A stretch of DNA of 64,000 bases from Acinetobacter calcoaceticus (GTDB taxonomy: Bacteria > Pseudomonadota > Gammaproteobacteria > Pseudomonadales > Moraxellaceae), in NCBI RefSeq assembly GCF_900520355.1, contig NZ_LS999521.1, positions 3,100,001 to 3,164,000 of the forward strand, in the 5' to 3' direction. Position 1 is the first letter of the stretch. Every line of letters starts with the position of its first letter. This document shows, one piece after another, positions 1-8,759 of the stretch. Position numbers and translations under genes: made by a program. Below the pieces are notes generated by a model that was not told where the DNA came from, did no database searches, and saw nothing but the letters and a program-made list of their open reading frames with translations.

Positions 1-327
1 ACAGACGGTCAATACATTACGAGGAATACGGAAATATTCAATTGTACGCGCTAGAGCAAATGAGTTTGGCGGAATAATGCAAACATCAGACTCAATGTCG
101 ATAAAACTTTTGTCATCAAAATTCTTTGGATCGACAATTGCAGAATGTACGTTAGTAAAAACCTTGAATTCACGGGCACAGCGTACATCATAACCATAGC
201 TAGAGACCCCGTAGGAAATCAACTTTTCACCATTTTTATCAAAACGGACTTGATTCTCTGCATAAGGTTCAATCATGCCGTGTTTTTCGCTCATCTCGCG
301 AATCCAACGATCAGACTTAATAGCCAT
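1..327 (-). CDS. dcd: dCTP deaminase, 5' part (cut by window edge)
   Basis: dCTP deaminase converts dCTP to dUTP in the cytoplasm and so feeds dTMP synthesis. The minus strand from the ATG at 325-327 reads in one frame to base 1 (109 codons, no stop). It begins [12 protein letters not shown] and contains [20 protein letters not shown] and [18 protein letters not shown]. These are the Dcd N-terminal half and the substrate-pocket segment of the long form found in gamma-proteobacteria such as Acinetobacter and Pseudomonas (about 189 aa). The catalytic part and C-terminus lie left of the window. The 113-base gap to the next gene contains nothing recognised. The identification is by family resemblance and is firm. 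Confidence 0.93.
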   Translation of the reverse strand, partial: MAIKSDRWIREMSEKHGMIEPYAENQVRFDKNGEKLISYGVSSYGYDVRCAREFKVFTNVHSAIVDPKNFDDKSFIDIESDVCIIPPNSFALARTIEYFRIPRNVLTVC

Positions 328-440
328 GTATTTTCTATCCAAAAGGTAATTTCATTGATTTCGACGTACTTTAACTTAAAAAAGCAATTATGAAAACAAT
401 GCAGAGCTACTCAACCTAAAAGAATAGCTCGACAGTACTT

Positions 441-1034
441 TTAAAGGCTCAGTAAAGCAGAGTAACTGATAGGAATTGAAAAACTGACTAAAACGAGTGA
501 AGCTGTTTTTTGCAAATTCGTCTGATTTAACCACGCAACTTTCTTAGAAGCTAAAAGTGATCCCAAGAAAATCCAGAATAAGGCAATTGGCGTAATAAGC
601 GCTAAGTAAGCCATCATATGAATCACATAAATGTGAAAATCACTCCATGCAGCCACAGGAAAAATTGCTGAAGCAAAGAGTAAGGCTTTAGGATTTAATA
701 AGGTTGCACAAAATAACTCACGAGTACGGATCGTAGGCTGATTTAATTCAACTTCTTGATTTGCCGTATGCCATAACTTAATAGCTAAGAAAATAATATA
801 ACAAGCACTCAATAGCTTAAGAATAGGCGGTAGCAATGGCAATGTGGTGGACACTTTACCAATCAGCATTCCCCATGCAGAAATAGAGATCACGTAACCC
901 AAAACTTCTGCTGGAATAAGTTTTACTGACTTCCGTAATCCTACTTGCACGCCTGAAGAAGCGAGTAAAGTGTTCGTTGGACCAGGTGTAAGTAAAATTG
1001 TGGCTACTAAGCCAATAAAAAGCCATGAAATCAT
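441..1034 (-). CDS. LysE/RhtB family amino-acid exporter
   Basis: A 197-residue inner-membrane protein with about six hydrophobic helices. The N-terminal segment LVATILLTPGPTNTLLASSGVQVGLRKS is the LysE/RhtB signature: a helix ending in TPGPT followed by a glycine-containing cytoplasmic loop. LysE-family members export amino acids or derivatives such as lysine, threonine, homoserine or cysteine. The substrate cannot be read from sequence. The gene stands alone, with dcd downstream on the same strand and an AT-rich gap upstream. Length is normal (about 190-210 aa). Confidence 0.85.
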   Translation of the reverse strand: MISWLFIGLVATILLTPGPTNTLLASSGVQVGLRKSVKLIPAEVLGYVISISAWGMLIGKVSTTLPLLPPILKLLSACYIIFLAIKLWHTANQEVELNQPTIRTRELFCATLLNPKALLFASAIFPVAAWSDFHIYVIHMMAYLALITPIALFWIFLGSLLASKKVAWLNQTNLQKTASLVLVSFSIPISYSALLSL

Positions 1035-1402
1035 TGAATGACCTCACAATATAGTCATCTCAGATTAATAGATATCCTGTCACATGGCAAAAGGTAATTG
1101 TAAGACAAAATTTTTAAAATCGTTTTTAAATTTAAAATAAAAACATTAAAAACAAAAACTTATATAATTACTGCAAAAAGCGATAAAGAAAACTTTACAG
1201 TCAGTTGTCATGCTTTTTAAATAGTTTCTTACTTAAGTAACATAAGTATTTTTATTTTAAGTCTATTTTTCCATCAAAAGTCTTTATAATAAAAAATATA
1301 TAGTGATGGTAAGTTTAAATTTTAAGCTTTTAATAAGTTTCAATTCATATATTGTTTCTGATTTTTTTATATAGAGCAGCGCGCTCTACTACCTTAATGA
1401 TT
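1035..1402. other. AT-rich intergenic region between divergent genes
   Basis: This gap separates the LysE-type gene (minus) from the DUF2062 gene (plus). It is AT-rich with several A and T runs and must hold both promoters, but no hexamer pair stands out. A short inverted repeat, AGAGC-n5-GCTCT, lies at about 1373-1387 just before the DUF2062 start. No gene or RNA was recognised. Confidence 0.4.
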
Positions 1403-1966
1403 ATGGCAAAGCACTTTTTTCAATCTTGGCTTCCCTCACCCGAGAAAGTTTCAAATATGAAATTTCTAAGGATTTTTGGTAAAAAGACCTTGAATCCTGT
1501 GCTTTGGTATGTCAATCGAAAATCAATTACCCGAGCTGTTTTTGTTGGAACTTTTTTTGGTTTACTGCCTATCCCTTTTCACAGTGTGTTTATTGTGATG
1601 GCGGTCTTACTATTCGAAGTAAATTTACCAATTAGCTTAATGCTGGCTTGGCTAAGTAACCCCCTTACTTTAGTTCCGATTCTATATATTGGTTTTTGGT
1701 TTGGTGCACATATTTTTCATGTGCATATGATCAACAAAGAAATGCTACTAGGTGTATTGCACCAGATTTCCCGCTGGATTACTCATTTCGGCCATGGGCA
1801 CATTGATTTTAGTCTTGCGAAAATTTTGATGACAGGCCTGATTGTAGAAGCTTTCGCCTTTGCGGTCATTTTATATTTATGCACAGAAATTTTCTGGCGT
1901 TGGATGGTCATTAAAAACTGGAAAAGTAGACATCGCCAGAAAAAGCAAAAAGAAGAAGTTTTATAA
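1403..1966 (+). CDS. DUF2062 domain membrane protein
   Basis: A 187-residue protein starting MAKHFFQSWLPSPEKV. An in-frame ATG at 1352 would add 17 residues, but the shorter start gives the usual DUF2062 beginning. The DUF2062 pattern is visible: a basic N-terminus, then SITRAVFVGTFFGLLPIPFHSVFIVMAVLLFEVNLPI and LAWLSNPLTLVPILYIGFWFGAHI, two hydrophobic hairpins with the G-x-P-IPF element. A last hydrophobic segment at about 145-170 is followed by a Lys/Arg-rich tail (KSRHRQKKQKEE). The function of DUF2062 proteins is unknown. The protein is probably in the inner membrane. No Shine-Dalgarno is obvious at either start. Confidence 0.8.
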   Translation: MAKHFFQSWLPSPEKVSNMKFLRIFGKKTLNPVLWYVNRKSITRAVFVGTFFGLLPIPFHSVFIVMAVLLFEVNLPISLMLAWLSNPLTLVPILYIGFWFGAHIFHVHMINKEMLLGVLHQISRWITHFGHGHIDFSLAKILMTGLIVEAFAFAVILYLCTEIFWRWMVIKNWKSRHRQKKQKEEVL

Positions 1967-1979
1967 AGACTTCGGTCTT
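1966..1979 (+). terminator. Weak UUCG hairpin after DUF2062 gene
   Basis: AAGAC-TTCG-GTCTT forms a 5-bp stem closed by a stable UUCG tetraloop, overlapping the last base of the gene. The T-run that follows is poor (CTTGCTTAGTTTT), so termination is uncertain. Confidence 0.35.
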
Positions 1980-1998
1980 CTTGCTTAGTTTTAAATTA

Positions 1999-2871
1999 TT
2001 ATTTTGGTAGTTTTGATTTCATATATTCTTCAGCCACATTGAGAACATACTCTTGGCATGCTTCTCCTGTGCCTGGGTCATAAGCTCCATTATTAGTAAT
2101 GTTATTAGATAAAATTCGAATTCCTAGAAAAGGAACATTAAACTGGCTGGCAATTTGAGCAACTGACGCCGCTTCCATTTCCTCAACAGAAGTGCCATAA
2201 CGTTGGTGGAAAAATTGAATACGATCAAGTTCATTATTCCAAACATCTGCTGAACCAATCGTTCCTTCAACCACCTCGCCTTTGTCATAACGGACTTTAT
2301 GAGCCGCCATTAATAGCTCTTGGTTACCTTCAAACTTACGAATTGCAATAGGTTCTGGATCAGATTCATCAGTTGGCAAAACATCAAAAGCCTCAACCCA
2401 TGTGAGTGAATTTGATCCACCACCTACTGGCTGCTTAGGCGTTCTAAATGCACCAATATTTGTCGCATATTTTCCTAAAACAATATCGTAAACGTGTAGG
2501 TCTGGGTCATGCCCGCCTGATGTTCCCTGATTAATAATCGCAATTGGTTTATAACGCTCGATAGCCAAAGCAGTTGCAGCAGCTGAGTTACTCATGCCCA
2601 TGCGAGTTTTAGAGATAATCATGGGGTAACCATTGTAGGTTCCCTTCCAGAATATCCAACCACCTATAGTTTCAGCTTTCACATCTTGCAATTTAGAAGC
2701 CATCTGTTCCGACTCTACAGGTAAAGCACCTTGAATAATAATCGGTTGTAATTTCTGTTTTTGTTCCTGAACTGTTGGTGTTTCTGAGACGGTTGAGTTG
2801 TCATCATTACATCCAACTAAAAATAGGGCGCTACATAAACTGATTACGCCAAAAGCACATTTAAATTGCAT
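1999..2871 (-). CDS. Nucleosidase/phosphorylase-like lipoprotein (PNP/UDP superfamily)
   Basis: A 290-residue exported lipoprotein. MQFKCAFGVISLCSALFLVGC is a lipoprotein signal with lipobox LVGC (Cys21). The mature part has the fold markers of MTA/SAH nucleosidases: GALPVESEQM near the start, TRMGMSNSAAATALAIE, a NQGTSGG core motif, and MEAASVAQIASQFNVPFLGIRILS near the C-terminus. The family cleaves or phosphorolyses the N-glycosidic bond of nucleosides, normally in the cytoplasm. Two things are odd. It is directed to the envelope. The position that carries the catalytic Asp in classical MTAN/PNP enzymes (IS-D) reads LSNN here. Activity is therefore uncertain; it may be a divergent nucleosidase or a binding protein. 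It is transcribed alone. Confidence 0.8.
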   Translation of the reverse strand: MQFKCAFGVISLCSALFLVGCNDDNSTVSETPTVQEQKQKLQPIIIQGALPVESEQMASKLQDVKAETIGGWIFWKGTYNGYPMIISKTRMGMSNSAAATALAIERYKPIAIINQGTSGGHDPDLHVYDIVLGKYATNIGAFRTPKQPVGGGSNSLTWVEAFDVLPTDESDPEPIAIRKFEGNQELLMAAHKVRYDKGEVVEGTIGSADVWNNELDRIQFFHQRYGTSVEEMEAASVAQIASQFNVPFLGIRILSNNITNNGAYDPGTGEACQEYVLNVAEEYMKSKLPK

Positions 2872-2982
2872 TTTTTACCCTTTCTTTTTAAAAAGTGTAA
2901 AGTAGCAATCTACATGCCAATTTCAAGTTTAGCTTTGTTATTTAGATTCAGTACTTTAAATTTTACTTTTAACCAAATAATA

Positions 2983-3005
2983 AAAACCCGACTTAAAGTC
3001 GGGTT
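2983..3005 (-). terminator. Rho-independent terminator of apbC
   Basis: On the minus strand, AACCCGACTT-AAGTCGGGTT (a 10-bp arm palindrome with a tight loop) is followed by TTTTATTA, directly after the apbC stop at 3015. Confidence 0.85.
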
Positions 3006-3014
3006 AGAGATGTT

Positions 3015-4205
3015 TTAGAAAATACGTTTGTCATCACGTGAACGCTGAGGAATTTTTTCAACCTGTTCCCACATCGCTTTGGCAATATCAATATAACTAT
3101 CAGCAGCGTCATCCATTGCTACAACACTAGGTTTACCCTGATCAGCATGCTCACGGATCTGAGCATTTAGAGGCAAGCGACCTAATAATCGAATATGGTA
3201 CTGTTCAGAGAGCTTGTCACCACCGCCAATACCAAAAATTTGCTCCTCATGACCACAGTTAGAGCAAATATGGGTCGACATGTTCTCAACGACACCTAAC
3301 ACGGGAATACCCACTTTATTAAACAGCTCAATTCCTTTGGTCGCATCAAGCAAGGCAACATTTTGTGGCGTAGTCACAATGATTGAACCAGTCACTGGAA
3401 TACGCTGTGCAAGGGTAAGTTGAATATCACCAGTACCAGGCGGCATATCAATCATCAATACATCTAAATCAGGCCAAAGGGTTTGATTAAATAACTGCAT
3501 TAAAGCACCCGTCGCCTTCGGTCCACGCCACGCGACAGGTGTGTTGTTATCACCAGTTAAATGTCCAATAGAAAGCACAGCCATACCGTAAGCATCTAAA
3601 GGTACAAAATTTTCACTTTCAATAAGAGGAGTTTTGCCAGCATTTCCCAGCATAGTCGGAATACTTGGACCATAGATATCGGCATCTAAAACCCCAACTT
3701 TCAGCCCCATCTTTTGCAAGGCAAGTGCCAAATTGACAGTGGTTGTTGATTTACCAACACCACCCTTGCCCGAAGAAACTAAAATAACATGCTTAATGCG
3801 AGGATGGAGTGGAACATCTCTCTGCTGTGGAGCAGCTTTTTGAATAGGAGGATTATTTGGATCTGGTTCTGATTTAGGTGAAGCATCTAACACAGGAGGT
3901 AGGTTCGAACTTTCTTGTGTAGTGCGCTTCTGTTGAACAACATGTAGGTTCAGTTCCTCAATACCACATTTTTCCAAAGCCCCAGCCAAATCATCATGAA
4001 TTTGCTGCAAATGCTCTTTTTCATCAGGAAATGTATTAATAGTGAGTTGTAATACTCGACCTTGAACTTGAAGCTGACTAATGCGCTCTTTTAAAGCATC
4101 TTTTGAATGCGGTAGTAAATAATTTTGGAGTACGGTTTGGATTTCATCTTCTTTCACTTCTTGTGCAGGTGAAAAAACAGACTTTAATGAAGAAAGCCAA
4201 GACAT
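3015..4205 (-). CDS. apbC: Iron-sulfur cluster carrier ATPase ApbC/Mrp
   Basis: A 396-residue cytoplasmic P-loop ATPase that carries and transfers [4Fe-4S] clusters to apoproteins. The N-terminal DUF59-like domain (about 20-95) is followed by a Pro/Gln-rich linker and the Mrp/NBP35 domain. The deviant Walker A motif VSSGKGGVGKSTTTVNLA (about 143-160), DADIYGPSIPTMLG, the Walker B-like MIDMPPGTGD and the cluster-binding CSNCGHEE pair (CxxC) are all intact. Length is normal for the proteobacterial form (370-400 aa). It sits next to a helical repeat gene and divergently near metG, the apbC-metG neighbourhood common in proteobacteria. A strong terminator follows. Confidence 0.95.
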   Translation of the reverse strand: MSWLSSLKSVFSPAQEVKEDEIQTVLQNYLLPHSKDALKERISQLQVQGRVLQLTINTFPDEKEHLQQIHDDLAGALEKCGIEELNLHVVQQKRTTQESSNLPPVLDASPKSEPDPNNPPIQKAAPQQRDVPLHPRIKHVILVSSGKGGVGKSTTTVNLALALQKMGLKVGVLDADIYGPSIPTMLGNAGKTPLIESENFVPLDAYGMAVLSIGHLTGDNNTPVAWRGPKATGALMQLFNQTLWPDLDVLMIDMPPGTGDIQLTLAQRIPVTGSIIVTTPQNVALLDATKGIELFNKVGIPVLGVVENMSTHICSNCGHEEQIFGIGGGDKLSEQYHIRLLGRLPLNAQIREHADQGKPSVVAMDDAADSYIDIAKAMWEQVEKIPQRSRDDKRIF

Positions 4206-4350
4206 ATTGTTTACTCCAAAAACAGATCATTACAGCTTAATGGAGATAGTGTAACAGTATTGGTCCGCACTCGCTCGCCTTGGGATGAATAATTACTAAC
4301 TTCCAATCTCATCTTTTAGGTAAGGAGTGCAGATTTTAGATTAAATAAAC

Positions 4351-4851
4351 TTATTCATCAGAATCATGGTGCTTTAATTTATTTAACTTATCAGTTGCTG
4401 TTTTCTTCAACTCATCAAATTTCGCTGTTGCTTGCGTTTTTAACTCATCGAATTTTGTTGCAGCTTCATCTTTTAACTCGGCTGCTTTGGCTTTGGCATC
4501 ATCAAGTTTATGGCCCGCTTCTGTACGTAAATGATCGAACTTATCTTGCAAGGTATGTTGAGCATCCTCAAGTTTACCTTTCAAATCACTTGCTTTCTCT
4601 TCAACCGCCTCTTTACCAGCAGCTTGTTTCTCTTTTACATTTTCTTTTAAATCATCCAAAGCTTTTTCACCTTGAACTTTTGCGTCTGCCGCTTTTGCTT
4701 TTAATTCATCTACTTTATCTTGAACCGCTTCTTTACCAGCAGCTTCTTTAGCTTTTACATTTTCCTTTAAATCATCCAAAGCTTTTTCACCTTGTACTTT
4801 TGCATCTGCCGCTTTTGCCTTTAAGTCATCTAATTTATTTTCAGTAGTCAT
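4351..4851 (-). CDS. Lys/Glu/Ala-rich helical repeat protein
   Basis: A 166-residue, highly charged protein of Lys, Ala, Asp, Glu and Leu with no signal peptide, membrane segment or cysteine. It resembles LEA-like or apolipoprotein-like amphipathic helix proteins. A 40-residue unit is directly duplicated: residues 6-45 (KLDDLKAKAADAKVQGEKAL...) and 46-85 (KVDELKAKAADAKVQGEKAL...) differ at only a few positions. Degenerate 11-residue helix repeats (FDELKTQATAK-like) fill the C-terminal half. LEA-like proteins are often stress or desiccation protectants, and Acinetobacter tolerates desiccation well, but the function here is inferred only from composition. An opposite-strand reading frame over it is a shadow. 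Confidence 0.8.
   Translation of the reverse strand: MTTENKLDDLKAKAADAKVQGEKALDDLKENVKAKEAAGKEAVQDKVDELKAKAADAKVQGEKALDDLKENVKEKQAAGKEAVEEKASDLKGKLEDAQHTLQDKFDHLRTEAGHKLDDAKAKAAELKDEAATKFDELKTQATAKFDELKKTATDKLNKLKHHDSDE
4597..4836 (-). repeat. Two tandem 120-bp repeats inside the helical protein gene
   Basis: Copy 1 (4717-4836) and copy 2 (4597-4716) encode the near-identical 40-residue units 6-45 and 46-85. The DNA is highly similar between copies, for example the shared stretch encoding DAKVQGEKALDDLKENVK, so the duplication looks recent. Confidence 0.8.
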
Positions 4852-5126
4852 CGTTGTTATCCTCGTAGTTAATTAAAAAATTACCTGAATAAGTTATTAG
4901 TTATACATCTTTATGGCTTATTTTCTGAACGTAACTGCAATTTGAAACAAAGACAATACAGGAAGATTCAAATATTTTTCGATTTGTTTATCTGTTCTAA
5001 AGAGAAGCAACTTCTCAATTAAAATCCGTTTTTTACAAATTGCTTGTTCTCCAGCAAAGATTATTAATCTTTGCTTATCTCCCTGCATCAGTTAAAATCT
5101 TCCACCTTATAAATACGAATGAGAGA

Positions 5127-7202
5127 ATGAAATCCGTGCGTAAAATTTTAGTCACTAATGCCCTCCCTTATGCTAATGGTCCAATTCACATGGGTCATTT
5201 ACTCGGTTACATCCAGGCAGATATCTGGGTTCGTGCCATGCGGGCAATGGGTCATGATGTGACTTATGTATGTGCGGATGATGCTCATGGTACTGCCATC
5301 ATGCTACGTGCTGAGGCAAATGGTATTAGCCCAGAAGAACAAATTGCGAATGTTCAAAAAGAACATATCCGTGATTTTGATGGCTTCGGTGTACATTTTG
5401 ATCACTATGATTCAACTCATAGCGATGCAAATAAAGCACGTTCAACAGATATCTATATTAAAAACCGTGAAGCTGGAAATATTGCAGTTCGCCCTGTAAC
5501 TCAATTATTTGACCCAGAAAAAGGCATGTTCCTGTCTGACCGTTTCATTAAAGGTACATGCCCAAAATGTAAGGCAGAAGACCAATACGGCGACTCATGT
5601 GAAGTTTGTGGTACGACCTATAATGCAACTGAGTTACTCAACCCGCGCTCAACCTTAAGTGGTGCAACACCAGTTGAAAAATCTTCAGATCACTATTTCT
5701 TTAAACTACCGAATTTTGCTGAGTATTTACAGAAATGGACCCGTGATGAAGGTCGCTTACCTGTTTCGATTGCAAACAAACTCGATGAATGGTTTGAGTC
5801 GGGTTTAACCGATTGGGATATTTCCCGTGATGCACCTTATTTTGGTTTTGAGATTCCAGATGCGCCAAATAAATACTTTTATGTTTGGGTAGATGCGCCA
5901 ATTGGTTATATGTCTAGTTTTGAAAATTACATCAAAGCGAAACGTCCAGATTTAAGTTTTGATGATTTCTGGAAAAAAGACAGCCAAAACGATGTGTACC
6001 ATTTCATTGGTAAAGACATTGTTTATTTCCACGCATTGTTCTGGCCTGCAATGTTAGATGGGGCGAACTATCGCACTCCAACAGGCTTATTTGTGAACGG
6101 TTTCTTGACTGTGAACGGACAAAAAATGTCTAAGTCTCGTGGTACTTTCATTAAAGCAGAGACTTATTTACAGCATTTAAACCCAGAGTATTTACGTTAC
6201 TACTTTGCATCTAAACTTTCAGATAAAGTTGAAGACTCTGACTTGAATCTTGATGATTTTATTCAAAAGGTAAACTCTGATTTAGTCGGTAAAGTCGTCA
6301 ATATTGCGAGCCGTTGCGCTAAATTTATCAATAGTAGCTTTAACAATACCTTATCTGCTGAATGCGCAGAGCCTGAATTGGTACAAAGTTTTATTGATGC
6401 AGGTGACTCAATCGCTCAAGCTTTTGAGGCTCGTGAATTCTCGACCGCTATTCGTGAAATTATGGCACTTGCTGACCGTGCAAACCAATATATTGACGAG
6501 AAAAAGCCATGGGCTCTTGCTAAACAAGAAGGCCAAGAACAACAAGTTCTTGATGTGTGCTCGGTTGGTATCAACTTGTTCCGTCAATTAGCTGTGTATT
6601 TAGCTCCAGTTCTTCCAACTTTAGCTGAGCAAGTTCAAAGTTTCTTAAAACTTGAAAGCTTCAATTTTGAGTCACGTAAACAAATTCTTGTAAGCCATGA
6701 GATTGCACAGTTCCAACCACTCATGCAACGTGTTGATCCAAAAGCTGTTGCCGCAATGGTAGATGCATCTAAAGAATCTTTAGGTACTCCTGCTCCAGAA
6801 GCAACTAAAGCGACGGCGAAAAAGGACAAAGCTGGCGAGAAAAAAGCGGCTCGAGTTCCAGCTGTTGGTGAAGCAGAAATCATTGGTATTGAAGATTTCT
6901 TAAAAGTTGACTTGCGTGTTGCTCAGGTCGTTGAAGCAGGCACTGTTGAAGGTTCAGATAAATTACTTCAACTTACTTTAGATGTTGGTGAAGCTGAACC
7001 ACGTAACGTATTCAGTGGTATTCGTAGCCAATACACACCAGAAGATTTAAAAGGCAAACTGGTAGTCATGGTTGCTAATCTTGCACCACGTAAAATGCGT
7101 TTTGGTATTTCAAACGGAATGGTACTTGCTGCTGGAAATGGTGAAGGGATTTTCATTATTTCTCCAGATAGCGGTGCAAAACCAGGCGATAAAGTTTCTT
7201 AA
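5127..7202 (+). CDS. metG: Methionyl-tRNA synthetase
   Basis: This 691-residue class I aminoacyl-tRNA synthetase charges tRNA-Met. The start at 5127 ([24 protein letters not shown]) was preferred over an in-frame 5040 ATG because the family begins just before the first Rossmann strand. It has the HIGH-like HMGH at 21-24, a Zn knuckle with Cys145, 148, 158 and 161, the KMSKS loop at 333-337, an anticodon-binding helical domain, an Ala/Lys-rich linker ([18 protein letters not shown]) and a C-terminal Trbp111-like tRNA-binding domain (about 590-691, [17 protein letters not shown]...). Length matches E. coli-type dimeric MetG (about 677 aa). It is monocistronic with a strong terminator. Confidence 0.97.
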   Translation: MKSVRKILVTNALPYANGPIHMGHLLGYIQADIWVRAMRAMGHDVTYVCADDAHGTAIMLRAEANGISPEEQIANVQKEHIRDFDGFGVHFDHYDSTHSDANKARSTDIYIKNREAGNIAVRPVTQLFDPEKGMFLSDRFIKGTCPKCKAEDQYGDSCEVCGTTYNATELLNPRSTLSGATPVEKSSDHYFFKLPNFAEYLQKWTRDEGRLPVSIANKLDEWFESGLTDWDISRDAPYFGFEIPDAPNKYFYVWVDAPIGYMSSFENYIKAKRPDLSFDDFWKKDSQNDVYHFIGKDIVYFHALFWPAMLDGANYRTPTGLFVNGFLTVNGQKMSKSRGTFIKAETYLQHLNPEYLRYYFASKLSDKVEDSDLNLDDFIQKVNSDLVGKVVNIASRCAKFINSSFNNTLSAECAEPELVQSFIDAGDSIAQAFEAREFSTAIREIMALADRANQYIDEKKPWALAKQEGQEQQVLDVCSVGINLFRQLAVYLAPVLPTLAEQVQSFLKLESFNFESRKQILVSHEIAQFQPLMQRVDPKAVAAMVDASKESLGTPAPEATKATAKKDKAGEKKAARVPAVGEAEIIGIEDFLKVDLRVAQVVEAGTVEGSDKLLQLTLDVGEAEPRNVFSGIRSQYTPEDLKGKLVVMVANLAPRKMRFGISNGMVLAAGNGEGIFIISPDSGAKPGDKVS

Positions 7203-7213
7203 TCTGCCTTAAT

Positions 7214-7243
7214 AAAAAAGCTTCCTAAATTGGAAGCTTTTTT
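7214..7243 (+). terminator. Terminator after metG
   Basis: AAAAAAGCTTCC-TAAATT-GGAAGCTTTTTT: an 8-bp GC-containing stem flanked by A-run and T-run, 12 bases after the metG stop. Confidence 0.9.
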
Positions 7244-7291
7244 ATTTTTTAAAATCTGATTTTTAAAGAAACATAAATAAGTAAATTTAAA

Positions 7292-7627
7292 TTACGACCA
7301 AGGCCATCCTTCACAAGGGTTATTAAATAAAACATGTATGTTTCCTAACTCCTCATTTGTTAAATAACCATTTTTATTTTCATCTAAATAATGAAATAGC
7401 CCTGTTTGCTTGTTTTCACCTTGAAAACGTTTATCTGTAGGCCAATTATAAGGATAGAAATCCTCAACACGTTGAAATTCTTTTAGGCTATACATTCCAT
7501 CATGATTTAAATCATATTTTTCCTGAAAAAGCTCCCAATCTAAAGACGAAGGTTCACAGGCATTTGCCACATTCAAAATACAGCAAGTTACGCATCCAGC
7601 AAGTAACTTAATAGTTAGATTGCTCAT
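7292..7627 (-). CDS. Exported EF-hand protein
   Basis: A 111-residue protein starting MSNLTIKLLAGCVTCCILNVANACEPSS. The first about 23 residues look like a secretory signal; a longer in-frame start at 7687 would bury it. Two EF-hand calcium loops are readable: DLNHDGMYSLKEF and DENKNGYLTNEEL, each with the D-x-N/D-x-D/N-G pattern ending in Glu. It is probably a small periplasmic calcium-binding protein. Its start overlaps the last 20 bases of the upstream lipoprotein gene, so the two are likely co-translated. Partner and role are unknown. Confidence 0.72.
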   Translation of the reverse strand: MSNLTIKLLAGCVTCCILNVANACEPSSLDWELFQEKYDLNHDGMYSLKEFQRVEDFYPYNWPTDKRFQGENKQTGLFHYLDENKNGYLTNEELGNIHVLFNNPCEGWPWS

Positions 7628-7796
7628 AATTATTCGCTTGGATATCGGAAATTTTATAATCCTTTTCATGAACCGGAGTACCAACAATACTCATGGTCCG
7701 CTCACTTGCCGGTGGTTGCTTGCTCATCGTTCTCATCTCACATCCTGTAGTTAAGATGAGAAAAACTACAGAAATGCTCACCATTAGTTTTTTCAT
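7608..7796 (-). CDS. Small lipoprotein
   Basis: A 62-residue lipoprotein. MKKLMVSISVVFLILTTGCEMRT has a basic start, a hydrophobic core and lipobox LTTGC (Cys19). The mature part is about 44 residues with no known domain. It is the first gene of a two-gene unit whose second gene encodes the EF-hand protein and overlaps its 3' end by 20 bases. An AT-rich promoter region precedes it. Function unknown. Confidence 0.7.
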   Translation of the reverse strand: MKKLMVSISVVFLILTTGCEMRTMSKQPPASERTMSIVGTPVHEKDYKISDIQANNYEQSNY

Positions 7797-7958
7797 AACG
7801 TGATCCTCATTTCTTTTTGTTTTATTTATTAAGTTACCACTTTTTAAATATTTAAGTGCTAAAAAAGATATTTCAAATTGTATATATTTTATGCAAAAAT
7901 AAAGCCAAACGATGAATGCCTGACTTTCTATTCTTTAGATATTTTAATTAAAGACTTA

Positions 7959-8582
7959 TCATTTGAAGAAAATTAACTTTAAACCCAATAGGCTAACAAT
8001 GCTTCCAGCAACTCGGTCAACACCAGTTTTTGCCTTTAAATACATTGTTCTAGGCTTCTCTGAAGATAACAACATCGCAACACATGAATACCAACCAGCG
8101 TCGATCATAAAACAAATCACTGGTAATGCGACGTAGTAATAATTTGGGATTTCTTTCGGCAGTAAAGCAGTAAATACACTTGCTAACACGACTGCGATTT
8201 TTGGATTACTTAACTGAGTAATCAAACCATATCGATATGCCTGTTTATAAGTCATTTTCGATTTTGAATCGTTTTCAACTGCAATTGGTTCTTTGGCGTG
8301 TTTAATAATTTTAAAAGCAAGCCAAAGTAAATAAAGCCCACCGCCAATTTTTAAAATTAAATATGCAGAAGGCACAGCCAATAAAACTGCCTGTAATCCC
8401 ATAACAGCTAATAGGCCAAACAGAGCCGCACCTGTACCCGTTCCTAATGCTGTAAATAAACCATGTTTACGTGATTTGGAAATTGAATTTTGCGCTACAT
8501 AAATAAAACTTGGCCCTGGGCTTATTGCTCCAAGCATCAATGCCATTGCAATTGAAAAGAGAGGAATAAGAGAGTCAAACAT
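7959..8582 (-). CDS. LysE family translocator
   Basis: A 207-residue inner-membrane exporter with about six helices. The LysE signature is clear: MLGAISPGPSFIYVAQNSISKSRKHGLFTALGTGTGAALFGLLAVMGL (about 16-63), followed by LKIGGGLYLLWLAFKIIKHA and a central LITQLSNPKIAVVLASVFTALLP. It is only distantly similar to the first LysE-type gene in the window and is not linked to it. It is divergent from the TetR efflux operon. Substrate unknown. Confidence 0.88.
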   Translation of the reverse strand: MFDSLIPLFSIAMALMLGAISPGPSFIYVAQNSISKSRKHGLFTALGTGTGAALFGLLAVMGLQAVLLAVPSAYLILKIGGGLYLLWLAFKIIKHAKEPIAVENDSKSKMTYKQAYRYGLITQLSNPKIAVVLASVFTALLPKEIPNYYYVALPVICFMIDAGWYSCVAMLLSSEKPRTMYLKAKTGVDRVAGSIVSLLGLKLIFFK

Positions 8583-8705
8583 TGGGCTAGCCTAGCATCA
8601 TGTAATTGCGCGGTATTCTAGCAGCTTTTTATGACGCATTTAAAAGAGCACAAAATATAAATGATGAAAAATGAATTTTCATGTTTTTACAATTTTTATC
8701 TTCAC

Positions 8706-8725
8706 AACGGACAAAAATGTCCGTT
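8706..8725. promoter_or_regulatory. 20-bp palindrome, candidate TetR operator
   Basis: AACGGAC-n6-GTCCGTT is a perfect 7+6+7 inverted repeat lying 34 bases before the TetR-type start, in the region shared with the divergent LysE gene. Local TetR repressors commonly bind such sites, so autoregulation of the efflux operon is the simplest reading. Confidence 0.6.
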
Positions 8726-8759
8726 AAATATCTAACTTCAAAATTCTCTAAACGATGAC

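Noticed and set aside
4395..4751. Plus-strand Leu/His-rich 118-residue frame
   Set aside because: Antisense shadow of the helical repeat protein.
5040..5126. Upstream start of metG
   Set aside because: Adds 29 residues before the conserved MetG N-terminus; the ATG at 5127 fits the family.
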